Assembly: GCA_024697645.1 (NCBI GenBank)
Contig: JAILFH010000036.1
Location: 1-64,000, forward strand
DNA: 64,000 nt
Direction of reading: 5' to 3'
Origin: Prevotella sp.
GTDB taxonomy: Bacteria > Bacteroidota > Bacteroidia > Bacteroidales > Bacteroidaceae
In this document: piece by piece, positions 35,835-44,893 of the stretch
Position numbering within the stretch: the stretch's first letter is position 1
How the letters are laid out: each line of letters starts with the position of its first letter
Translations under genes and position numbers: made by a program
The notes under the pieces: generated by a model
The model's input: the letters and a program-made list of their open reading frames with translations, nothing else
Databases searched by the model: none
Told to the model about the DNA's origin: nothing

Positions 35835-36470
35835 TTACTTGGCGCGGATGAAACGCTTGGCGCTTACTTTCTTTTCACTTGTGCTATCTGTTGCCGACTC
35901 CGACTCCGTTGCATCGATGATATTCTTCTTAGCGTAGTAGCCTCCGTAATAGTAGTCATCGTAGTAATAATCATCGTAGTAGTAGTCATCGTAGTAACTG
36001 TAGCCCCAGTAGTAGTCGTTCCAGTTCGGCGAATTGATGTGACGCAGACTGAATTCAACACCACTCTGACCGTCTCTGATATATCCCTCAAAGTAGTTGT
36101 CGTTCAGGCGATAGTTATCAATCCAGAGCGTTGTGCCTTCCTCTACGAAGTAAACAGTGATTGTACGCATGTTAACTGTCCACTCGATGTGGTTGGCGAC
36201 ATAATTGCGGCCCCAACTGTAATTGTCGTAGTAGTCAACCCAGTAGCCCGAGCCACTGCTATAGCGATAAGGATCGCGCAGGAAGCAGATCTCTGAGTAG
36301 GTAGCATCATATACTTGGCCGTTCCATTCCGACGAAACGTACATGTTGCCGGCCCAAGTTCCTTCAAGTGTGTATGCGATTGCGTCATCGTCGTCCCATT
36401 CGCAACTTGTAAACGACATGGACAGAACTGCGAGCAGTACCATTGTCCAGAGTGTGTACATCTTCTTCAT
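35835..36470 (-). CDS. Lipoprotein with Tyr/Asp repeats
   Basis: Lipoprotein of 211 residues: signal peptide ending SMSFTSC, acidic EWDDDDA after it, a beta-rich middle part (TLEGTWAGNMYVSSEWNGQVYDATY, resembling small lipocalin-like lipoproteins) and a C-terminal run at about 150-180 of YDDYY units (for example YYDDYYYDDYYYDDYYYGGYY in pieces). Then comes a Ser/Thr/Glu/Lys tail ending KRFIRAK. The repeat is encoded by GTAGTAATAATCATC-like DNA repeats, so it may vary in copy number. No function is recognised; metal binding or adhesion are possibilities only. Confidence 0.72.
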   Translation of the reverse strand: MKKMYTLWTMVLLAVLSMSFTSCEWDDDDAIAYTLEGTWAGNMYVSSEWNGQVYDATYSEICFLRDPYRYSSGSGYWVDYYDNYSWGRNYVANHIEWTVNMRTITVYFVEEGTTLWIDNYRLNDNYFEGYIRDGQSGVEFSLRHINSPNWNDYYWGYSYYDDYYYDDYYYDDYYYGGYYAKKNIIDATESESATDSTSEKKVSAKRFIRAK

Positions 36471-36685
36471 AATTGTGATCTCCTATTCGTTAAGGGGTTA
36501 AACATTTTTGTTTTGTTCTATTTTTCCTATTTAGTTCTATTTTCTGATGCAAAGATAATGCTTTTCCTTCATACTCCAAAGCGTTTTTCCATATTCTTGC
36601 ATAGGATTTTCCCTACACTTAAGATGAAAATCCCTAATAAACATTAAATCTTGAAATCCGAATATCGAAACTCAAAACTTTTTTG

Positions 36686-36693
36686 TATCTTTG
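36686..36693 (+). promoter_or_regulatory. -7 box of the glutathione peroxidase gene
   Basis: TATCTTTG lies 40 bases before the start codon. No good TTTG was found at the expected spacing. Confidence 0.5.
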
Positions 36694-36733
36694 TGGAGAG
36701 TTTAGTTTTAACCAACAACACAGAAAAGAAAAA

Positions 36734-37285
36734 ATGAGAACCGTTTATGAATTTTCCGTCAAAGACAGGAAAGGTAAGGACGTATCGTTGAAGGAGTATC
36801 AGAATGAAGTACTCCTGATTGTCAACACTGCTACTAAGTGTGGTTTCACACCACAGTACGAAGAACTCGAGGCACTCTTCAAGAAGTACCACTCACAGGG
36901 CTTCGAGGTACTCGATTTCCCCTGCAATCAGTTTGGCCAGCAGGCTCCTGGCACCGATGAGTCCATTCATGAGTTCTGCAAACTCAACTTTGGCACCGAT
37001 TTCCCGCGTTTCAAGAAACTGAAGGTGAATGGCGACGACGCCGACCCACTCTATAAGTTCCTGCAGCAGGAAAAGGGATTTGCCGGTTGGGATATGGAAC
37101 ACCCTATTGCTCACATCCTCGACAAGATGCTTTCTGAAGCCGATCCCGACTATGCCCAGAAACCCGACATCAAGTGGAACTTCACCAAATTCCTCATCAA
37201 CAAGAAGGGTCAGGTTGTCGCTCGCTTCGAACCTACCGAGAAGATTGAGAACATTGAAAAGCAGATTGAAGAACTGCTGAAGTAA
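36734..37285 (+). CDS. Glutathione peroxidase family protein (Cys type)
   Basis: Thiol peroxidase of 183 residues, probably thioredoxin-dependent. Cys36 in NTATKCGFTPQY replaces selenocysteine. The Gln of FPCNQFG and the Trp-Asn of WNFTKFLI complete the catalytic set. The start at 36734 (MRTVYEFS) is chosen because the upstream in-frame extension covers the promoter. trxB follows 88 bases downstream on the same strand, a sensible partner since thioredoxin reductase would supply electrons. Confidence 0.92.
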   Translation: MRTVYEFSVKDRKGKDVSLKEYQNEVLLIVNTATKCGFTPQYEELEALFKKYHSQGFEVLDFPCNQFGQQAPGTDESIHEFCKLNFGTDFPRFKKLKVNGDDADPLYKFLQQEKGFAGWDMEHPIAHILDKMLSEADPDYAQKPDIKWNFTKFLINKKGQVVARFEPTEKIENIEKQIEELLK

Positions 37286-37373
37286 TTAATTGATAATTTA
37301 TTGGATTAAAGAAGTGAGGTGAGACCGTCGATATTGTTTCCTTCACTTCTTTAACCATTTTGAAAATCGCACT

Positions 37374-38330
37374 ATGGAACATCAGAAATGTTTGATTATA
37401 GGCAGTGGACCTGCTGGTTATACCGCTGCCATCTATGCTGGACGAGCCAATCTTTCGCCCGTGCTCTATTGCGGTTTGCAGATGGGCGGACAACTCACGC
37501 AGACCACTACCGTCGAAAACTTCCCCGGTTATCCTGAGGGTGTAGACGGTAACGAGATGATGATGCAACTCCGCCAGCAGGCAGGCCGTTTCGGCTGTGA
37601 TTTGCGCGACGGCATCATCGAGAAAGTGGATTTCTCGAAGCGTCCTTATGTCGTAACTACTGATCGCGGCGTTGAGGTTGAGGCCGATACAGTGATTATC
37701 GCCACAGGAGCCTCTGCTCGTTATCTGGGTCTCGACGACGAGAAGAAGTACAATGGTATGGGCGTTTCGGCTTGTGCCACCTGTGACGGATTCTTCTATC
37801 GCAAGAAGACAGTGGCTGTTGTGGGTGGTGGTGACACTGCCTGTGAAGAGGCCATCTATCTGGCCCAACTCTGCAAGAAGGTTTATATGATTGTGCGCAA
37901 GCCTTTCCTACGTGCAAGCGATGTGATGCAGAAGCGCGTGTTTGAGAACGAGAAGATCGAAGTGCTCTTCGAACACAACACAGTTGGACTCTATGGCGAG
38001 AATGGTGTAGAGGGTGCTCATGTTGTGAAGCGCAAAGGCGAGCCCGATGAGGAACGCTATGATTTGCCTATCGATGGTTTCTTCCTCGCGATTGGCCACA
38101 AGCCCAATACGGATGTGTTCCGTCCATTCGTCGCACTCGACGAGACAGGTTATATCCGCACTGTTGACGGAACACCTCGTGTCGCTTCTGCTGCTGACCC
38201 CGCTGTGGCTATTCCCGGTGTGTTTGCCGCAGGCGACTGTGCCGACCCCATTTATCGACAGGCTATTGTGGCTGCGGGTAGTGGCTGTAAGGCTGCACTC
38301 GAGGCAGAGCGCTATCTGCAGACGCTGTAG
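37374..38330 (+). CDS. trxB: Thioredoxin-disulfide reductase
   Basis: FAD- and NADPH-dependent reductase of 318 residues. FAD-binding GSGPAGYTAAIYAGRA at the N-terminus, redox pair Cys134 and Cys137 (CATC), NADPH motif VVGGGDTACEEA and the C-terminal GVFAAGDCADPIYRQ are complete. It supplies reduced thioredoxin, including for the neighbouring peroxidase. A strong hairpin ends the transcript downstream. Confidence 0.96.
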   Translation: MEHQKCLIIGSGPAGYTAAIYAGRANLSPVLYCGLQMGGQLTQTTTVENFPGYPEGVDGNEMMMQLRQQAGRFGCDLRDGIIEKVDFSKRPYVVTTDRGVEVEADTVIIATGASARYLGLDDEKKYNGMGVSACATCDGFFYRKKTVAVVGGGDTACEEAIYLAQLCKKVYMIVRKPFLRASDVMQKRVFENEKIEVLFEHNTVGLYGENGVEGAHVVKRKGEPDEERYDLPIDGFFLAIGHKPNTDVFRPFVALDETGYIRTVDGTPRVASAADPAVAIPGVFAAGDCADPIYRQAIVAAGSGCKAALEAERYLQTL

Positions 38331-38421
38331 GAAGCCATCGAAGTCTGCTTTCGCTATTAAGAGAATCGAATTTTGACGCTATCATTGCGTTTTGCAGTGT
38401 AGCATCAAGTCTATGAAATAG

Positions 38422-38460
38422 AATCAAGGCAGTGACATTGAGTCGCTGCCTTGATTGTTT
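38422..38460. terminator. Terminator after trxB
   Basis: AATCAAGGCAGTGAC pairs with GTCGCTGCCTTGATT (14 of 15 positions with a T-G pair), five-base loop, followed by GTTTATT. It can serve both convergent genes. Confidence 0.85.
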
Positions 38461-38506
38461 ATTAGGGTTCTAAGATATCGTTTAATAGTAAGAGGTTTCC
38501 GTTTCT

Positions 38507-39235
38507 TTATTCTTTCACCTCCACATATTCCACGGTTTCAGCCTCTTGTGCTGCTTGCTGAGCAGTTTGCTGCTGTTGCAGTTCTTCCTCAGCCATACGC
38601 TTCACAATGCGATTGGCTTTCCACACCATGATGCCTCCAAGCAGTTCAGCCATTCCGTAGAGCAGCATGCACCATCCGATGATGAAGAGCGGAGCGGCTG
38701 CTGTCTCAATCGGACGCCAGATCATGAAGACTGCAACGATCAGCACAACCACTGGCAACAGCCAGTAGAACCAACCCACTGAACACCAGCGAGAAGCCTG
38801 GGCGAGGTTGACGAACTGGTTGATGGCGCCGAGCACCAGCATTGCTGCCAGCACATACTGCAGACCTGTGATGAAGGTTGTAGGCATTAGCGCGAGGATG
38901 ATACCGAGGATGATACTGCCGAAACCAACGAGGGAGGCTAAGGCAGACCCACCTACAGCAGACCCACCTCCCTGCCCCTCCCTGTGAGGGAGGGGAGTAG
39001 AATGCCTTTCTGCTTGCAGGTCATCGCCTTGAGAGTAATCACTCCCCTCCCTTGCAGGGAGGGGCAGGGGGGTGGGTCTTCTATTCAGCACCACCGAGAC
39101 GATTCCCGACACGAAGAACAGCGCGCCAATGACAATTGTCAGCCAATGGACCGTTTCCTCGCGATACTTAATAATCAGAGCGCCAACCACAAAGGCCACG
39201 ATGGCGCGCACTAATGAACTTTGCAAAATCTTCAT
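38507..39235 (-). CDS. DUF308 (HdeD-like) membrane protein carrying a repeat-derived insert
   Basis: Membrane protein of 242 residues with about six helices in pairs. Start at the Met of MKILQSSLVRAIVAF (39235) with an AGGAGA site upstream; a longer frame to 39310 crosses the promoter. Helices such as IVIGALFFVSGIVSVVLN and LVGFGSIILGIILALMP match DUF308/HdeD proteins. Residues about 51-100, between the second and third helices, are Pro/Arg/Gly-rich and come from a 120-bp inverted-repeat element (38960-39079) whose length keeps the frame. The C-terminal tail is Gln/Glu-rich. Function unknown; HdeD is linked to acid stress in enteric bacteria. Confidence 0.75.
   Translation of the reverse strand: MKILQSSLVRAIVAFVVGALIIKYREETVHWLTIVIGALFFVSGIVSVVLNRRPTPLPLPAREGSDYSQGDDLQAERHSTPLPHREGQGGGSAVGGSALASLVGFGSIILGIILALMPTTFITGLQYVLAAMLVLGAINQFVNLAQASRWCSVGWFYWLLPVVVLIVAVFMIWRPIETAAAPLFIIGWCMLLYGMAELLGGIMVWKANRIVKRMAEEELQQQQTAQQAAQEAETVEYVEVKE
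38960..39079. repeat. 120-bp inverted-repeat element inside the DUF308 gene
   Basis: The 39-base ends (38960-38998 and 39041-39079) are inverted copies with three differences, around a 42-base core. Each arm contains the hairpin CCCCTCCCT-AGGGAGGGG. A partial direct repeat GCAGACCCACC lies at 38943-38953 and again at the element's left edge. It is related in sequence style to 2834-2985. Confidence 0.85.
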
Positions 39236-39495
39236 ATGCTTCAGGTCTCCTTTCTTCTTTTTGTTTTCCTTTGCCGCAAAGTTACTAATTATTTTCCATA
39301 TATTCATCATTTTCTACCCGAAAACATTTACTCCGCATCGTTCAATCTTATCCTTCTGTTTGTTCAAAGATCCTCAACTGCTCCGTCAGATATTTCTTTT
39401 TGCTTTTTAAATTTTCGCCTTCCACTCAATCAGACATTCAGTTCCTTACCCACAAACGACCACTCTGATTCCTACAAAGTAATCCTTTCGTGAAA

Positions 39496-39602
39496 TAATA
39501 AGTGACATATTGCAAAGTAATAAGTGACATATTACTAAGTAATAAGTAACATATTACCGAGTAATAAGTGACATATTACTTTGCAATAAGTGACATATTA
39601 CT
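39496..39602. repeat. Five-copy tandem array with 22-bp period
   Basis: TAATAAGTGACATATT recurs at 39496, 39518, 39540, 39562 and 39584 with at most one or two changes; the six bases between copies vary (GCAAAG, ACTAAG, ACCGAG, ACTTTG). The exact 22-base step is two helical turns. Confidence 0.88.
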
Positions 39603-39758
39603 TGAAGAAAGATATGGTTTTGATTCATCAAGGGACTGATTTCCCCTTGTGAAAAATGCTCATGAGAATGATTAAAGAATACAAATGGTTTCCTCTGATT
39701 GATTGTGAGGACTATACTTTCGAGGAAACTATGGAAGTCAACAGCAGAAAACAAAAAA

Positions 39759-39831
39759 GCAATCCTGCCATAGTTTTCTCTATGCAAACCATTGTTGCAC
39801 AGGGACTTAACCAAACTATGGCAGGACTGCT
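39759..39831. terminator. Long inverted repeat downstream of the MerR gene
   Basis: AGCAATCCTGCCATAGTTT (39759-39777) is complementary to AAACTATGGCAGGACTGCT (39813-39831) at 18 of 19 positions, around a 35-base loop. It lies 25 bases beyond the MerR stop and may terminate that gene or be a remnant element. Confidence 0.5.
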
Positions 39832-39855
39832 GTTACAATCAGGAAGAAAGGATTT

Positions 39856-40209
39856 CTATACGATCGCTGTTTCCAGATGACGCTTGAGGTCCTTCAACTG
39901 GTCGCGCAACGAGATGAGCGTCTCCAGCATTTCGTTGGTACGATCGGCTCCTTCACGATTCGTTTGAAGATACCTGCGAGCAGCGGCAATCTTGAAACCG
40001 CGCACCTTCACGAGGTTGTAGATGAACTTCACCTGTTCTACATCCTTATCCGTGTATTGGCGAACACCCGAACGGGTAACAGCCTTCGGCTTGAGCGTAG
40101 GAAACTCCTTCTCCCAGTAGCGAAGAAGACTTTCTGTAACTCCCACCATCTTGGCAACCTCCTTAATGGTGTAATACAACTTCAGATTCTTTCCAGTATT
40201 CACTGACAT
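39856..40209 (-). CDS. MerR family transcriptional regulator
   Basis: DNA-binding protein of 117 residues. The N-terminal winged helix (LYYTIKEVAKMVGVTESLLRYWEKEFPTLKPK, about 10-45) and the second helix pair (TRSGVRQYTDKDVEQVKFIYNLVKVRGFKIAAA) are typical. The C-terminal coiled coil is short, with no metal-binding Cys. Such small MerR proteins are common in Bacteroidota; the target is unknown. A TAACTTTG box on the minus strand at 40287-40294 is a likely promoter. Confidence 0.88.
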   Translation of the reverse strand: MSVNTGKNLKLYYTIKEVAKMVGVTESLLRYWEKEFPTLKPKAVTRSGVRQYTDKDVEQVKFIYNLVKVRGFKIAAARRYLQTNREGADRTNEMLETLISLRDQLKDLKRHLETAIV

Positions 40210-40286
40210 ACGACTTCAACTTTTAGTGATTGACTAATTTACAGCCAAAGGGCTTGTATTTTATCACAATTTACATTTATTTGGGG

Positions 40287-40346
40287 CAAAGTTAGTAATA
40301 AAAAATGAGAAACTCAACGCTTTTATCATAAAAATTCGTAACTTTG
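40287..40346. promoter_or_regulatory. Divergent promoters of the MerR gene and alaS
   Basis: Minus-strand TAACTTTG (40287-40294) faces the MerR gene and plus-strand TAACTTTG (40339-40346) faces alaS. The alaS leader is about 150 nt. Confidence 0.6.
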
Positions 40347-40362
40347 CACACAAATTTGGAAT

Positions 40363-40470
40363 AACATGAGTCCGTCGGATATGTGAAATCGCCCAGCGCG
40401 ATGAAAAAAACTATGTCCTTCGGACATGTAAAGTGTTATATAAGCGGAAAATTCCGCAATCCAATGAGCA
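40363..40470 (+). promoter_or_regulatory. alaS 5' leader with repeated GTCCNTCGGA words and hairpins
   Basis: The untranslated leader contains GTCCGTCGGATATGT and, about 50 bases on, GTCCTTCGGACATGT, the second forming a hairpin by itself (ATGTCCTTCGGACAT). A further hairpin GCGGAAAATTCCGC lies at about 40444-40457. A 26-codon frame from 40401 has no excess of Ala codons, so leader-peptide attenuation by alanine is not supported. Structural control of alaS is possible but unproven. Confidence 0.35.
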
Positions 40471-40499
40471 GAAATTTGTAAAATACGTAAATAAAAACA

Positions 40500-43157
40500 A
40501 TGATGACAGCAAAAGAGATTCGCGAATCTTTTAAGAAATTTTTCGAGCAGAAGGACCACCTGATTGTTCCCTCGGCTCCTATGGTAATTAAAGACGACCC
40601 TACACTGATGTTCACCAATGCAGGTATGAACCAGTGGAAGGACATCATACTTGGCACGCGCCAGCCTGAGCCGCGCCGACGTGCCGACACACAGAAATGT
40701 CTGCGTGTATCAGGTAAGCACAATGACCTGGAGGAAGTAGGTCACGACACTTACCACCACACTATGTTCGAGATGCTGGGCAACTGGTCGTTTGGCGACT
40801 ATTTCAAGGAAGGCGCCATCGATATGGCCTGGGAATATCTTGTTGACGTGTTGAAACTGAATCCCGAGGACCTCTACGTGACAGTTTTCGAAGGTGATCC
40901 CTCTGAAGGACTCGAGCGTGATGATGAAGCAGCAGGCTACTGGCTGAAGCACGTTCCTGCCGACCACATTATTAATGGTAACAAGCACGACAACTTCTGG
41001 GAAATGGGTGACACAGGTCCCTGTGGTCCTTGCTCAGAAATCCACGTCGACTCACGCCCTGCAGAAGAAAAGGCAAACGGTCCGAAGGGTCGCGACCTCG
41101 TGAATCAAGATGACCCACAGGTCATCGAGATTTGGAACATCGTGTTCATGCAGTACAATCGAAAGGCAGATGGTTCGCTGGAGAAACTCCAGATGAAGGT
41201 TATCGACACGGGTATGGGTTTCGAGCGTCTTGTTCGCATGCTGCAGGACAAGCACTCCAACTACGACACCGATGTGTTCCAGCCCATCATCCAGGAAGAA
41301 GAGCGCCTGACGGGCATGAAATATACAACCTACGAGGAGGAAGAAGAACTTGGAACTACGAGCAAGGAACAGGAGAACATCAATGTGGCTATGCGCGTCT
41401 GCGCCGACCACTTGCGTGCTGTTGCCTTCTCAATTGCTGACGGTCAACTGCCTTCGAACGCAAAGGCTGGCTACGTGATTCGCCGCATCTTGCGTCGTGC
41501 CGTTCGCTACGCCTACACATTCCTTGGCCAGCGTGAAGCATTCCTCTACAAACTGCTGCCCGTGCTCGTTGAGGAGATGGGCGACGCCTTCCCCGAATTG
41601 AAGGCTCAGCAGCAACTTGTCAGCCGCGTAATGAAGGAGGAAGAAGACTCGTTCCTGCGCACACTGGAGCGTGGAATCAACCTGCTGAACGGTGATATGG
41701 ACGAACTGAGAGCCCATGAGCAGACTGTACTCGATGGTGCTTCTGCCTTCCGTCTGTTCGACACCTATGGCTTCCCCCTCGACCTCACTGAACTCATTTG
41801 CCGCGAAAACGGCTATTCGGTGAACGTAGAGGAGTTCAATGCCGAGATGCAGAAGCAGAAGGAACGCGCTCGCAATGCTGCCCAGGTGGAAAGCACCGAC
41901 TGGGTAGAACTGCGTCAGGGTGAACAAATGTTTGTCGGCTACGACTACACTGAATACACCTGTCATATTCTCCGTTATCGCAAGGTGACCCAGAAAAAGA
42001 ACACCTTCTACGAGCTGGTGCTCGACTACACGCCTTTCTATGGTGAGATGGGTGGTGAAGTTGGTGATCAGGGCGTTCTCGTTTCCGAGGGAGAAACCAT
42101 TCATGTCATCGATACTAAGCGCGAAAACAACCAGAGCATTCACATCGTGAAGGAACTGCCGAAGAATCCAGAGGCAGAATTCATGGCTTGTGTTGACGTC
42201 GACATTCGCCGCGCCATTGAGTCGAACCACACTTGTACCCACCTGCTCGACGCAGCACTGCGCGAGGTCCTGGGCACGCATGTAGAACAGCGCGGTTCAC
42301 TCGTTACTGCCGACGGTCTGCGTTTCGACTTCTCTCACTTCGAGAAGGTTACACCTGAGCAACTCCGTGAGGTGGAGCATCTCGTCAACGAGAAGATTCG
42401 TGAGAACATTCCGCTCGAGGAATTCCGTGACTGTCCTATCGACGAGGCACGTGAAATGGGCGCTATTGCCCTGTTCGGCGAGAAATATGGCGATAAGGTT
42501 CGTGTCGTGAAATTCGGCGACTCCGTCGAGTTCTGTGGTGGTTGCCACGCTTCTGCCACTGGTCAACTCGGTATGGTCCGCATCACCAGCGAAAGCAGTA
42601 TTGCTGCTGGTATTCGCCGCATCGAAGCCATCACTGGTAAGGAAGTTGAAGCCATGTACGACATGATGCAGGACTTCATGTCTGATTTGCGCTCATTGTT
42701 CAACAATGCTCCCGACCTGATGGCAACTGTGAGAAAAGCCATTGCCGACAATAAGGAACTTCAGAGCCAACTCGAAGAGTTCAAGGCACAAAAGGCTGGC
42801 CAACTCAAACAGAAACTGATTGAAAACGCTAAGGAGAATAACGGCGTGAAAATCATCTCTGGCGTGCTGCCCCTTGAGCCTCAGTTTGCTAAGGATATGG
42901 TGTTCCAACTGCGTGCACAGTTCCCCGAGAACCTGTTGGTAGTTCTTGGTAGTGTCGAGAACCAGAAACCTATGCTTACCGTTTCACTGAGCGATGACCT
43001 CGTGGCTGAAGGGAAGAATGCCGGCCAGATGGTTCGCGAAGCAGCCAAACTTATGCAGGGCGGCGGTGGCGGTCAGCCTCATTTCGCAACTGCTGGCGGC
43101 AAGAATGCTGAAGGTCTGTCAGCAGCAGTCAGCAAAGTAATTGAACTAGCACTCTAA
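40500..43157 (+). CDS. alaS: Alanyl-tRNA synthetase
   Basis: Cytoplasmic class II synthetase of 885 residues, full length. The N-terminal catalytic domain starts [18 protein letters not shown] and has [12 protein letters not shown] and [10 protein letters not shown]. The editing domain has [16 protein letters not shown] and the metal-binding FCGGCHAS. The C-Ala domain ends with [16 protein letters not shown]. The first two codons are both ATG, so the start may be 40500 or 40503. Confidence 0.98.
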   Translation: MMTAKEIRESFKKFFEQKDHLIVPSAPMVIKDDPTLMFTNAGMNQWKDIILGTRQPEPRRRADTQKCLRVSGKHNDLEEVGHDTYHHTMFEMLGNWSFGDYFKEGAIDMAWEYLVDVLKLNPEDLYVTVFEGDPSEGLERDDEAAGYWLKHVPADHIINGNKHDNFWEMGDTGPCGPCSEIHVDSRPAEEKANGPKGRDLVNQDDPQVIEIWNIVFMQYNRKADGSLEKLQMKVIDTGMGFERLVRMLQDKHSNYDTDVFQPIIQEEERLTGMKYTTYEEEEELGTTSKEQENINVAMRVCADHLRAVAFSIADGQLPSNAKAGYVIRRILRRAVRYAYTFLGQREAFLYKLLPVLVEEMGDAFPELKAQQQLVSRVMKEEEDSFLRTLERGINLLNGDMDELRAHEQTVLDGASAFRLFDTYGFPLDLTELICRENGYSVNVEEFNAEMQKQKERARNAAQVESTDWVELRQGEQMFVGYDYTEYTCHILRYRKVTQKKNTFYELVLDYTPFYGEMGGEVGDQGVLVSEGETIHVIDTKRENNQSIHIVKELPKNPEAEFMACVDVDIRRAIESNHTCTHLLDAALREVLGTHVEQRGSLVTADGLRFDFSHFEKVTPEQLREVEHLVNEKIRENIPLEEFRDCPIDEAREMGAIALFGEKYGDKVRVVKFGDSVEFCGGCHASATGQLGMVRITSESSIAAGIRRIEAITGKEVEAMYDMMQDFMSDLRSLFNNAPDLMATVRKAIADNKELQSQLEEFKAQKAGQLKQKLIENAKENNGVKIISGVLPLEPQFAKDMVFQLRAQFPENLLVVLGSVENQKPMLTVSLSDDLVAEGKNAGQMVREAAKLMQGGGGGQPHFATAGGKNAEGLSAAVSKVIELAL

Positions 43158-43169
43158 CCTATAAAATGA

Positions 43170-43478
43170 ATGAATATGGAAACAAACATCATCAAAGGTG
43201 ATAATAATATCATCGTTCAACTGATCGGTCGTCTGGACACGGCTTCCGCTCCTGAATTCAGCGACGAAATCGAAGACATCATTCAGGAAAAGAACGATGT
43301 GGTCTTCGACTGCGAAAAACTGGAATACATTGCCAGTTCGGGCCTTCGCGCATTGCTGCAGGCTCATAAGTCGCTGACAGCCGTTGGTGGCACGCTGAAA
43401 CTCATCAATATTCAGCCCACCGTGCAGAGCGTTCTCGACATGACGGGCTTCTCGCTCATCATGAATCTCGAAGGATAG
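43170..43478 (+). CDS. STAS-domain anti-sigma factor antagonist-like protein
   Basis: Small cytoplasmic protein of 102 residues, consisting of one STAS domain (IIVQLIGRLDTASAPEFSDEI at the start; VVFDCEKLEYIASSGLRALL with the Ser-Ser-Gly phosphorylation-type site). Homologues of this type (SpoIIAA/RsbV) bind anti-sigma kinases. No kinase or phosphatase gene is next to it. The second Met (43176) is also a possible start. It follows alaS by 12 bases and is likely cotranscribed. Confidence 0.87.
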   Translation: MNMETNIIKGDNNIIVQLIGRLDTASAPEFSDEIEDIIQEKNDVVFDCEKLEYIASSGLRALLQAHKSLTAVGGTLKLINIQPTVQSVLDMTGFSLIMNLEG

Positions 43479-43582
43479 GAAGCAAAGTCACTCGACTGAA
43501 CCCTATTCTATCTAACAAGCGAAGACAGTTGCTTTTCGTGCTTCTGTCGCCTAATTTGAAATCCAAAAATTTACCTAATGAC

Positions 43583-44869
43583 ATGGGAAAGAACATTTTT
43601 AGCATCAAGAAGACAACAATAGCAAGATGGACTTTGGCCATTTGCTTCTTTGCCTTTCTACCGCTCGGTGCTTCGGCCATCGACATCAAAAAAGGCAAGA
43701 CCGTCGTCGACGGCATCTGCTATATGGTGAACGTGAAGAAGGAAGTTGCCGTAGTTGTGAAGAACGAAGTCCCCTATTCAGGCGACATCGTTATTCCCGA
43801 GAAGGTGGAAGTCGACAGCCTGACACTATATGTCGAAGGTATTGGTGCTGAAGCCTTCGAGAACTCAACGGGAATGACATCAATCAGTCTGCCGAGAGGT
43901 CTCACTCGCATTGGCTTGAGAGCCTTTGCTGGTTGTTCAAGCCTGACAGAAATCACGCTGCCGAAAACCATCGATGAACTTCCCTCACAGGTTTTTGTCG
44001 GTTGTTCGAGTCTTACAGATGTCAATTTGCCTCAGAGCATTCGCAAGATGGGACTAAGCGTGTTCAAAGATTGCAAGTCTCTGGAAACCATTGACATCCC
44101 GAATGGCATTACATCATTGCCTCGTAGCACCTTTGAGGAGTGCAGCAATCTGAAGAATGTGAGTCTGCCCACAGGTATGACATCTATTGATGACGACGCT
44201 TTCAAGAATTGTACAAGCCTTGAGGAAATCGAGATTCCCACAGGCGTGAAGAAGATTGGTAGCGAAGCATTTAAGGGATGTAGCAGTCTGAAGTCGTTCA
44301 CTTTCCCAAGTAGTGTTTCGAAGATTTCGAACAGCGTGCTTGAAGAGTGTTCGTCGCTTGAAGAACTGCACTTGCCCAACAGCGTGAGCAAAATCGGTAA
44401 CGATGCCTTCCGCAGTTGCTCCTCTCTTGATAGTTTGTATCTGCCTAATTCAGTCAAGGAAATTGGCAACTCTGCCTTCCGTGACTGTAGCAACCTTCGC
44501 CACGTAACCATTCCTAATGGTTTGTTGGTTCTTCCAAACGATGTTTTCCACGGTTGCACCAACTTAGGCAAGATAGAATTCCCCAGTTCGCTAAGAGAGA
44601 TTGGTTCGTCGGCCTTTGAAGGCTGTAGCGGTCTTGTTTCCGTCACTCTGCCTACATCAATCAAGGAGATTGGCGCATCGGCCTTCGCCGACTGTAACGG
44701 ATTGTTGGAAGTGAACGTGCTTGGTGCTGCTCCTCCAAAAATCAACAGCAATTCGTTCAGTAAGACTACTTTCCGTGAGGCTTCTGTCAACATTAGGAAA
44801 GGTTCACTTGGCAATTTCCAGATCAATAAGCAATGGGCGAAATTCCTTGACCTCATTGAGCGTGAATAA
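43583..44869 (+). CDS. BspA-type leucine-rich repeat protein
   Basis: Exported protein of 428 residues. The ATG at 43583 gives a signal-like helix (WTLAICFFAFLPLGASA). About a dozen repeats of roughly 23 residues follow, each with the pattern xxIxxxAFxxCSSLxxVxLPxS (Treponema/BspA-like LRR_5). No sorting domain or C-terminal secretion tail is visible; the last residues are KQWAKFLDLIERE. Such proteins act in adhesion to host or other bacteria. Upstream frame from 43529 lacks a sensible start. Confidence 0.88.
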   Translation: MGKNIFSIKKTTIARWTLAICFFAFLPLGASAIDIKKGKTVVDGICYMVNVKKEVAVVVKNEVPYSGDIVIPEKVEVDSLTLYVEGIGAEAFENSTGMTSISLPRGLTRIGLRAFAGCSSLTEITLPKTIDELPSQVFVGCSSLTDVNLPQSIRKMGLSVFKDCKSLETIDIPNGITSLPRSTFEECSNLKNVSLPTGMTSIDDDAFKNCTSLEEIEIPTGVKKIGSEAFKGCSSLKSFTFPSSVSKISNSVLEECSSLEELHLPNSVSKIGNDAFRSCSSLDSLYLPNSVKEIGNSAFRDCSNLRHVTIPNGLLVLPNDVFHGCTNLGKIEFPSSLREIGSSAFEGCSGLVSVTLPTSIKEIGASAFADCNGLLEVNVLGAAPPKINSNSFSKTTFREASVNIRKGSLGNFQINKQWAKFLDLIERE

Positions 44870-44893
44870 CAATATTTCAATCAACAAATAGAC

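Larger units (their letters stand above)
39236..39855. other. 620-bp region with promoter, tandem array and inverted repeat, no gene
   Basis: A TAACTTTG box on the minus strand at 39277-39284 serves the DUF308 gene. A five-copy 22-bp array lies at 39496-39602 and an inverted repeat at 39759-39831. Short frames on both strands between 39554 and 39880 show no recognisable protein features and overlap these repeats. Confidence 0.6.

Noticed and set aside
39496..39602. Possible CRISPR array
   Set aside because: Repeat core is 16 bases and the gaps only six bases, far too short for spacers, and no cas gene is near.
39554..39880. Small frames on both strands near the inverted repeat
   Set aside because: They run through the 22-bp array or the inverted repeat, and neither peptide resembles a transposase or other known protein.
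40401..40481. Possible leader peptide before alaS
   Set aside because: A 26-codon frame exists but contains no alanine codon, so alanine-dependent attenuation is not suggested.
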